Part shown: piece after piece, positions 56,416-64,000 of the stretch
How the letters are laid out: each line of letters starts with the position of its first letter
How positions within the stretch are numbered: the stretch's first letter is position 1
DNA from: Parietaria judaica
Lineage: Eukaryota; Streptophyta; Magnoliopsida; Rosales; Urticaceae
Length of the DNA stretch: 64,000 bases
Direction: 5' to 3'
Assembly (NCBI GenBank): GCA_954871525.1
Contig: OX940872.1
Location: forward strand, 25,391,746-25,455,745
The notes under the pieces: generated by a model
Databases searched by the model: none
Seen by the model: the letters and a program-made list of their open reading frames with translations, nothing else
Told to the model about the DNA's origin: nothing
Made by a program: the position numbers and the translations under genes

Positions 56416-56465
<50 letters not shown>
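56416..56465. repeat. (TA)n microsatellite
   Basis: About 50 bp of uninterrupted TA repeats. Flanks to 57040 are AT-rich with no gene seen. Confidence 0.9.
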
Positions 56466-56467
<2 letters not shown>

Positions 56468-57043
56468 CTTCAAAACTATTTTTTGATGATTTGAAATTGA
56501 TAATAAAATAATAGAGGTGAAATTCAAAGTTCGAACTGGTACTATATAAATTATTGAAATAATACTAATAAAATAATATAAAATTTGAAAATCATTGACT
56601 TGGAACAAACATTTAATGAATAATCAAAATTGGCTATAAGCAGAATTATACTTTTGAGACAATTAGGTTTAAAGCCACTAATAAAAAATATGCCGTCGGT
56701 GCTGATTAATTTTTGTACTTAAAGAATAAAGAAAAAGATTAGGTGTTATGAAAAAAAAAATGATGTTAAGTACAATATCTTGACTTATTATTACATATAA
56801 TAGCTAAAAACGACAAGTATGGGAAACTAGATCTAACTAAGAAACTAAAAACAAGAAAAGTAGGAAAGTGGAAACCATAATTCAAAAAACGACAAGTTTT
56901 GACTAATCACGAAGACATCATCAGATTTCTAAAAAGGGAGAACTGTGGCAAAAGTATCTAGAAGAATATGTGCGTGTTTTGCTACTGATTACTATATGAT
57001 TATTAATACATGACATCAAGAAGAAATTTCGAAAGACTATTTA

Positions 57044-59015
57044 GTGGTGAAGGCTCGACCAATAACTTTTGACAATTTTGACTTCCAAGGTCGGATGTCA
57101 AGTCGTATTCTAAACTTCCAACCTCCTCATCAAGTTCTCACTCTAATTCATCCACATATTTTGTCGTTCTCTTCCGACCTACCAAATAAGGTCTTCGGGT
57201 GTTCCGTCTTTGTCAATGTCCACAAACAAAATCGATTGGAAGTCGATCCTCGAGCCATTAAGTGCATCTTATTGGGTTATTCTTTACATAAAAAATGGTA
57301 CAAATGTTATTCCCCTAATACTTGCACCATGTATAACTGAATGGATGTCACTTTCTTCGAAGGCGAATCTTTCTTTCCCAAATCCGACGTTCAGGGGGAG
57401 ATCTCGTGGGAATCTCGAATTTGGGAAGTCAATCAAGACACTCAACCCGAAATCCCATCACCTTCAATTCAACCAATCGACATTCGTCCGACGTCCACTC
57501 TTTTTTCGGTCGTCGACATTCCGAGTACAACGTCCGAAATTCCTTCGACTCCCATTCCACTTCTGGTTGTCGAAAATATTACGGACTCACTTCCTAGCTC
57601 ATCTCGATCTCTTGAACATGTAGAGGGCGCCACACATCGTCAAATCGGCCAAGATCCGCATCCGACACCCTCTACCTCGACTAATCCATCAGGTACGGAA
57701 ATACTTGAAGCCCTGATAGATGATTCTGATATCCATATTTGGAAAGACAATCGTAAGGAACCTATTTGTGGGAACATTGAATATGTCATTGAACGATATG
57801 TTGCATACAGCAAGTTGCATCCATCACTAATCTTGAAAACTCCAAGGTCCCTAGCTCTATTCATGAAGCACTCTAGATTCCTGCATGGAAACGTGCGGTT
57901 GAAGAAGAAATACGAGCATTGGATATCAACGACACATGGAGTCTTACTGAATTACCATGTGGAAAACGCCCTGTCGGGTGTAATTTGGTCTTCACTGTCA
58001 AGTACAAGTCCGATGGGAGTATCGAGATATTCAAAGCTAGACTTGTCGCGAAGGGCTTCACTCAATCTCAAGGAATCAACTTTCAAGAGACTTTTGCTCT
58101 AGTGGCCAAACTAAATACAATACGAGTACTCATTTCCCTTGCCATGAATTTAGATTGGTCATTATTCCAACTTGATGTCAAGAACGCATTCCTAATTAAC
58201 GGCGACCTTGAAGAAGAAGACTATATGAATATGCCTCCGGAATTTGAACAAGACTCGAATCCGCACTTGGTTTGAGAAGTTCACCAAAGCCGTCACATCC
58301 AACAGTACCTCCAATGTCAAGCCGATCAAACTCTCTTCGTCGAACAAAACAAAAATGGGAAGACTACAATTATCATTGTGTATGTTGACGACATTATCTT
58401 GACCGGTGATGACACGGAAGAACTCGTTAGACTAAAGCCCGTACTCGCAACACAAATCGGGATCAAAGATCTTGGGACTCTGATATATTTCTTTGGTATG
58501 GAAGTAGCAAGATCTCACGAAGGCATTGCATTTCTCAAAGGAAGTATGTACTTGACTTACTCCAAAAGACCAGCCTCCTTGGTTGTTAGTCGGTCGACAC
58601 TTTGATGGATCCGAACAAGAAGTTCTCTCACGACACCGCAAGTGCTATTGTCGACAAAGGAAGATATTAGAGACTTGTCGGCAAACTCATCTACTTGTCT
58701 CGCACGCATTAGGACATTGCCTATTATGTCAGTGTTGTAAACCAACACATGAACAACCCGAACGAGGATCATTTGGAAGTCGTAAACCGAATCTTAAGGT
58801 ACTTTAAGTCTACTCCCGGTCATGGCTTAGTATTTCAAAAATCTGAATCTCGTGAGATCAAGATCTTCACTGGTGCTAGTTAAGCTAGAGAAGCTACCGA
58901 CCGAATATCAACCTCAGGGTACTGCTCATATGTTTAAGGAAACCTTATTACTTGGAGAAGCAAGAAGCAATCGGTTATCTCCCGGAATAGTGTTAAATCG
59001 ATGGCTAATCTAGAA
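57044..59015 (+). pseudogene. Degenerate Copia element, integrase tail to RNase H
   Basis: Ordered remnants: the integrase C-terminal region (NKVFGCSVFVN, PRAIKCILLGYS), the variable Pro/Ser-rich linker (57341-57800), RT (NDTWSLTELPCGKRPVGC, KARLVAKGFTQSQGI, FQLDVKNAFLINGDL), the catalytic YVDDIILTGDD at 58381, IKDLGTLIYFFGMEVA, and RNase H (SREIKIFTGAS, GNLITWRSKKQSV). The frame shifts near 57340, 57890-57920, 58275 and 58600, with scattered stops. No LTRs were identified. Confidence 0.88.
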
Positions 59016-60300
59016 GATATTTCGGTGTATCAAAGGCGAAGAAAGGAGCATCCTGCCCCTTAGTGACCATCGTACAGTAATTAGGCCCAGCCCAAAACAG
59101 AGTTACGGGCCGCTTTTCACGTTGATCCAAAAACGACATTAACATCATGTAACACCATTTGACATGGTTGCCGAAGTCTTGTGGTATGTTGACATAGCAT
59201 GGATATATCAACATGTGAACTAAATTAAAATAAAAAATAAAATATTCATAAATATTGACAAATTAAAGTATCTACATTGTTAATGTTTAAATGTGTATAT
59301 ATGTTAACATACAATTTAGGTGAAACTAATATCCTTACTAGCCGCTAAAATTTCTTTGTATATAAACTTTCTCTATTTTCACGCAGTATACAAATGTGTA
59401 GCTTTTACACATTTTCATATATAAATATCCTTACATATTTTTTTGACATATTTTGATATATAAATAGATATCTTTACATATTTTTTGACAACCATGTAGT
59501 AACACAATTACACAAATATGTTGCTTAAACATTCAAAAGTATATATACATATATATATATATATATAAATGTAGATATTCATCATCTCATATATAAATGT
59601 GTAGCCTCAACTTCTAAATTTAGGCTTTCTCGGTAAAGCCCAACTATTTCAAGCAGAAAGTAATTTCAAAAGCTTTTGGATATAATAAGAAGAATAATAA
59701 ATCTTAAATATAGAAAAGGACTAATGTGGAATAGAGAGAACAAAGAGAGGTTATTTGTTTTTTATTTTTTTTAGAGAGAGAGCTATTTTTGGATAGGCAA
59801 TGTATCTGCATTCTGCAAGCATGTACCAAGTCCGTGTATAACGTTCCACTACAATGTACCTTGTCGCAGAGTTAGTGAGGTTTACAATAATTAAATAAAA
59901 AATTAGATAAAATTCAAAATATTAAATTATCAATGAAATATTTTATCCCATAACATTATTTAGTGTTTATTTTATTTAGTCTCATGACGGACATCTTCAT
60001 ATATTTCAAATTAATCCTTTATATGCAAACCTTTTGACATACATGCAATATCTTATAAGTTAATTAATAACTACCCGTTTTTAATCAGGTATATTTTATA
60101 AGTTAATTAATAACTAAATATTTTGAAAATCTGGAGTTCTTTTAATACTCACTATGGAGAATCATTTTTTTTTAATTAATGAACATATTAACCGATTCAC
60201 ATTTGGGGTATTAAAAATACCCCAAATTTTCAAAATGACTGAACCGGAATTTACGCGAGGCTCAAAATATTCAACCACGCAAGATAAACATATTTACGTA
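59016..60300. other. AT-rich intergenic stretch
   Basis: No gene supported. Short TA-rich runs lie near 59545-59570. The ORF starting at 60154 overlaps the MITE below and is not credible. Confidence 0.4.
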
Positions 60301-60314
60301 CATGCACATGGAAA

Positions 60315-60589
60315 TAGAGCTGGGGACGGCGACGTCGCGACCAGTCGCGGCTTGGTCGCCGAAAATCGTGAAGTGTGGCGTCGCGATGCGTCGCGGCGTT
60401 TCCAATCGCGATGGGTCGCGACTTGGTCACGAGAGAGAGAGAGAGATACTGAGACGGAGAGAGGCAGAGAGAAAGAGAGAGTCGCGAATCATCGCGACTT
60501 GGTCGTCGGAATCGCGACCTATCGCGACGGAGAGGAACGAGTCGCGGCGCATCGCGATCAACCCCATCTCGTCGCCATTCCCAGCTCTA
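60315..60589. mobile_element. TCGCGA-rich hAT MITE, 275 bp
   Basis: Terminal inverted repeats TAGAGCTGGG/CCCAGCTCTA extend inward as a GGCGACG/CGTCGCC pair. It is flanked by CATGGAAA (60307-60314) and TATGGAAA (60590-60597), an 8-bp duplication with one mismatch. TAGAG-type ends and 8-bp duplications fit hAT. The interior is packed with TCGCGA/ATCGCGAC motifs and a central purine-rich GAGAGAGA stretch (60431-60480). The ORFs across it (60154-60636, 60302-60613) are compositional. Confidence 0.78.
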
Positions 60590-60876
60590 TATGGAAATCA
60601 AAACAAGGTTTGAGCGAAAAAGAGGCTAGAACTTAGTATTCAAAATCATTATACTAAAAATAAAAATAAAAAATCATTATACTAATAAGACAAATACTTA
60701 TTTTCTGTCATATGTCACAATATCTAAATCTCCTTTTCTAATCTTCGCTTTTCACTCTGAGATAGTCAAAACGAGTTCGTAAGGTAGTGTTTTGAAGCGT
60801 TTTATTTTTATTTTTATTTTTATTTTGTGTTTGTATTTTTATTTTTTAAAATAGCTTCGTAAAAACATTTTGAAAA

Positions 60877-61305
60877 GGGTTAATGACGGCAAAAATACTT
60901 AAAAGTTTGGTCAAGAACCTCTCGTGTACTCAAAGTTTAAAAGTGATGACAAAATACTCAAAGTCGCATTTAGGGAGTTGACCACTCCATTCTCGTAACG
61001 TCGTTGCTGACATAACATTTTTTTGCCACGTGGACGTTGAGCCCACAACAGCCTCTTGTACGAAAAAATAACGAATTAAACCCCTAATTAATACTATTTA
61101 ATACAATTAATTGAACCCCTAATGATTACACATAGCAAAACAGATTTGCCCACGTGGCCAGAGTTAACGGGTAAGTTAACGGCATTACGAGAATGGAGTG
61201 GCCAACTCATCAAATGCGACCTTAGGTATTTTTGTCACCACTTTAAACGTTGGGTAGACGAGACGTCCTTTGACTGAACTTTGGATATTTTCGCTGTCAT
61301 TAACC
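60877..61305. mobile_element. Long-TIR element, about 430 bp
   Basis: Arms of about 135 bp: left 'gggttaatgacggcaaaaa' with 'ccactccattctcgtaacg', right the inverse of 'ggttaatgacagcgaaaat' with 'ccactccattctcgtaatg'. The ends sit in A/T runs, so no target duplication can be called. Non-coding. Confidence 0.7.
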
Positions 61306-61479
61306 TTTTTTTTAATATATATACTCGACAATAGATTAAAATAATAAGATTATTACGTATATATCATTTAATTATCGGATTCTTGCACGTATTTAAATTT
61401 AATAAAAGAAAATTTAATATTATCTTTTATTGGTCAAATAATGGACTGTAACCCCCTTCAACTTATTTAATAAAAAGGC

Positions 61480-61692
61480 TCTTAAAGGTAATAGCCAAAT
61501 TGAAACATAGATTTAGCAAAATAGCCAAATTTTGGTTAATTTTATAAACTAGCCAATTAACCATTTACAAAATTTTGGTTAATTTTGTAAACTAGCCAAA
61601 TTAGAAATTCACTTAGATGGTTAATTGGCTAGTTTACAAAATTAACCAAAGTTTGGTTATTTTGCTAAACCTATGTTTCAATTTGACTATTT
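61480..61692. mobile_element. Foldback element, about 210 bp
   Basis: Left arm 'aatagccaaattgaaacatag', 'gcaaaatagccaaattttggttaatttt' pairs with the right arm 'aaaattaaccaaagtttggttattttgc', 'ctatgtttcaatttgactattt'. Nearly the whole element is palindromic. Confidence 0.65.
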
Positions 61693-61699
61693 GGTGCAA

Positions 61700-62700
61700 T
61701 TTCTCTTAATAAAATGCTTATTAGAATCATGTATGAAAATCTAATTAATACGAAAATTAATTGATAAATCTATAATAAAAATAATCTCTTATTGATCTTA
61801 TAAATTAATTGATAAATAATTAATACGAAAATTAGCATGAATATTAGTATAGAGCGCAATATTGAAGAAAATAATAAATAATAAAAAATTACTTACAAAA
61901 CTACAACGAAAATATAACTTAATTGAAAGGAAATGTAGTCATCTTAAGCTCTAACAACAAAAAATAAATTGATAACACATGTGTTTTTATTTTGTGTGTA
62001 AAAATTAGGAAATTTAAAATTCTTTTGAGAAAATATTTTATCAAAATAAAAAATCAATCACGTTTTTTGGTTACTTTTTTGGATAACTTTTCTCTAAAAA
62101 TCAAAATTCATTTTAGAAATGACTTCCAAGTCTCCTTCAATGTAGGGTTCATCAAACCGCCCCTAAATTCTATTTGGCATCTCGGCATTGCGGCGCCAAC
62201 TCACCAATCTTTGATCGATATACCCAATTTTATTGATCGCGTTATTTCTCAACATTACCGGAGACAATCTGTAACGCCATGCCAAAGTTTACCGGGACGA
62301 TTGCAAATTCTGTAAACAAAAAAAATATTACTGGTCATTTTTGTGATATTACATATAAAAATAATAATTGATAATTAGGATGATTAGTAATCATTTTGTC
62401 AATAGATTGAAAACAAAAAATACACATTATTATACTTTCATGAAAAACAATTATTAAACAGTTGTGTGATTTCAAACCACTTTACAAGATTACAGAATAC
62501 ATATTTAAAATTCATATTACCGCATGGATGATGAATTCTTTGAACAATAGTGGCAAATGTATTAATTATTCTATCATGAACATAGCGTCATAAAAATAAA
62601 AATACCAATACTAGAAAAAGAGTTATGTAGCAATTAGCATGTTCCAAATCTTTATTTCCGTAGCTAAAGTACCAATACTATAAACATAAAGATAAAAAGG
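61700..62700. other. AT-rich intergenic stretch
   Basis: No gene is supported. The stretch at 62135-62310 is GC-richer but has no recognisable product. Confidence 0.35.
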
Positions 62701-62713
62701 GTAAATTGCGGCT

Positions 62714-63671
62714 AATGTACTCAATGTTTGATTTTGTGCGGATTATATACTCAATGTTTATTTTTGGCGGCTAATATACTCAATGTTTGATCCGTTAGAT
62801 ATTTTCGTGTTTTCCGTCACTTGACCGTTAGAGAGTGATTCCTCTTTTATGTGCACTTTTCGTATTTTTGACATAACTCACTCATTTTTTGTCCAAAATT
62901 TATGCACGACCTATGGTTGGAAAGATAAGAGATAAATCTAAAACTTTTTTGTTGTAGGTTTTGTAAAAAAAAAAAAAAATACGAAATTTTAACTAAAATG
63001 TAAAATTGGACATTAGTTTAATGCAAAATATTTGTTTCAAGAAAATTTTAATATACTTAATGACATTTTATGATGAAACATAAAACTATAAAGTTGTAGA
63101 TAAATATTTTATCTTTTTAATGAGTATATATTTATAATTTTTAGATAAAAAATGAGTGAGTTATGCCAAAAATATGAAAGATTATTTCACATAATATCTT
63201 TCATATTTTTGGCATAACTCACTCATTGTTTAAACAAAAATTATAAATAAACACTTTTTATAAAGATAAAATATTTATCTACAACTTTTTAGTTTTACGT
63301 TTCATCATAAAATGTCATTAAGTATATTAAAATTTGTTCGAAACAAATATTTTGCATTAAACTAATGTTCAGTTTTACTTTGTATTTAAAATTTCGTATT
63401 TTTCTATACCTTTTTTTACAAAACTTAAAACACCAAAGTTGTAGATCTATTTCTTATATTTCCAACCATATGTTGTGCATAAAATTCGGAGAAAAAATGA
63501 GTGAGTTATGTCAAAAATACGAAAAGTGTACATATAGAGGAGGAATCACTCTCTAACGGTCAAGTGATGGAAAACACGAAAATATCTAACAGATCAAATA
63601 TTAGGTACATTAGCCGCTGAAAATAAACATTGGGTCTATAATCCGCACAAAATCAAACATTGAATAAGTAC
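62714..63671. mobile_element. Near-complete 0.96-kb palindrome (family F dimer)
   Basis: Two arms of about 475 bp are inverted copies around a centre near 63190. Outer arms carry 'actcaatgtttgattttgtgcgg' and 'cgttagatattttcgtgttttcc'. Each arm contains one family F unit (62862-63183 and 63197-63533) as also seen singly at 24316-24652. No coding potential. Confidence 0.8.
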
Positions 63672-64000
63672 TTTTACAGTTTTACTTTTCAATTTCCATC
63701 TACCTTTAGAGTCACGTCAGGCCCATGTTAATTTTTCAATGCATGTATAAAAATAAAAAAAATTAATATGGGAATGATGTGTGTTAATTGTTTAAGCTTA
63801 GACTACTCAATGTAAGACCTATTAGGCGTAATTTCGTGGGTTAAAACCGGCAATTTACTTATTAGCGATACATTATAAAATCAATTTTGAAATGAAAACT
63901 TGCATAATTTTTACTCTTAATGAAGAAGAGTCCAAATGCCCGTAAACCGACTATAAGTTTAAACTTTACGGATATAATAAATGGTATATGAACGAAATGT
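63672..64000. other. AT-rich end of window
   Basis: No gene or repeat with clear borders was recognised. Confidence 0.4.

Noticed and set aside
60154..60636. 160-aa charged ORF
   Set aside because: It runs through the TCGCGA-rich hAT MITE; Arg/Asp/Glu richness is compositional.

Overview
This window is AT-rich nuclear DNA from a flowering plant, probably a eudicot. The evidence is Ty1/Copia and L1-type retroelements, hAT transposons with 8-bp target duplications, plant-style TATA boxes (TATAAATAG), G-boxes (CACGTG), and a retrotransposon primer site complementary to initiator tRNA-Met. I cannot name the species. Most of the window is mobile-element sequence at different stages of decay.

The real genes are a small family of intronless, secreted, cysteine-rich proteins. 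There are five intact copies: A at 2088-2498 (minus), B at 6165-6593, C at 22720-23118, and D1/D2 at 34182-34607 and 39739-40164. One copy is broken (176-402). Each protein has a signal peptide, a strongly conserved spacer of about 45 residues, and 12 cysteines in two successive C-x6-C-x5/6-CC-x4-C-x(n)-C blocks. This is the inhibitor-cystine-knot (knottin) pattern used twice, so I read them as tandem double-knottin proteins. The first knot is conserved and the second varies widely. D1 and D2 encode identical proteins and sit in a tandem duplication of about 5.56 kb.

The genes share upstream modules. The same modules occur without a gene at 12.9-13.3 kb and 16.45-16.92 kb, and an orphan 3' flank lies at 14.05-14.28 kb. 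A truncated promoter-like relic lies at 32.4-32.6 kb. The locus therefore looks like a birth-and-death cluster that has gained and lost copies by local duplication.

Layout: 0-6.7 kb, pseudogene plus divergent genes A and B. 6.8-12.7 kb, non-autonomous hAT element, solo LTR of 2.8 kb, inverted pair of Copia fragments. 12.9-17.2 kb, orphan modules. 17.2-22.1 kb, a young full-length Copia element with nearly identical LTRs and one in-frame TGA inside the gag zinc knuckle. 22.1-23.3 kb, gene C. 24-30.7 kb, 21-bp repeat array, TIR elements, and a Copia fragment split by a second solo LTR in opposite orientation. 30.9-42.0 kb, tandem duplication with D1/D2. 42-48 kb, dispersed repeat with a dead hAT transposon, nested MITEs and a 0.59-kb tandem repeat. 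48.7-53.5 kb, duplicated broken RING-H2 gene and degenerate L1 element. 53.6-54.8 kb, 42-bp minisatellite and a Helitron-like 3' end. 57-59 kb, dead Copia. 60.3-63.7 kb, hAT MITE and three foldback/long-TIR elements.

No rRNA, convincing tRNA, CRISPR or organellar block was seen. Boundaries of degraded repeats are approximate.
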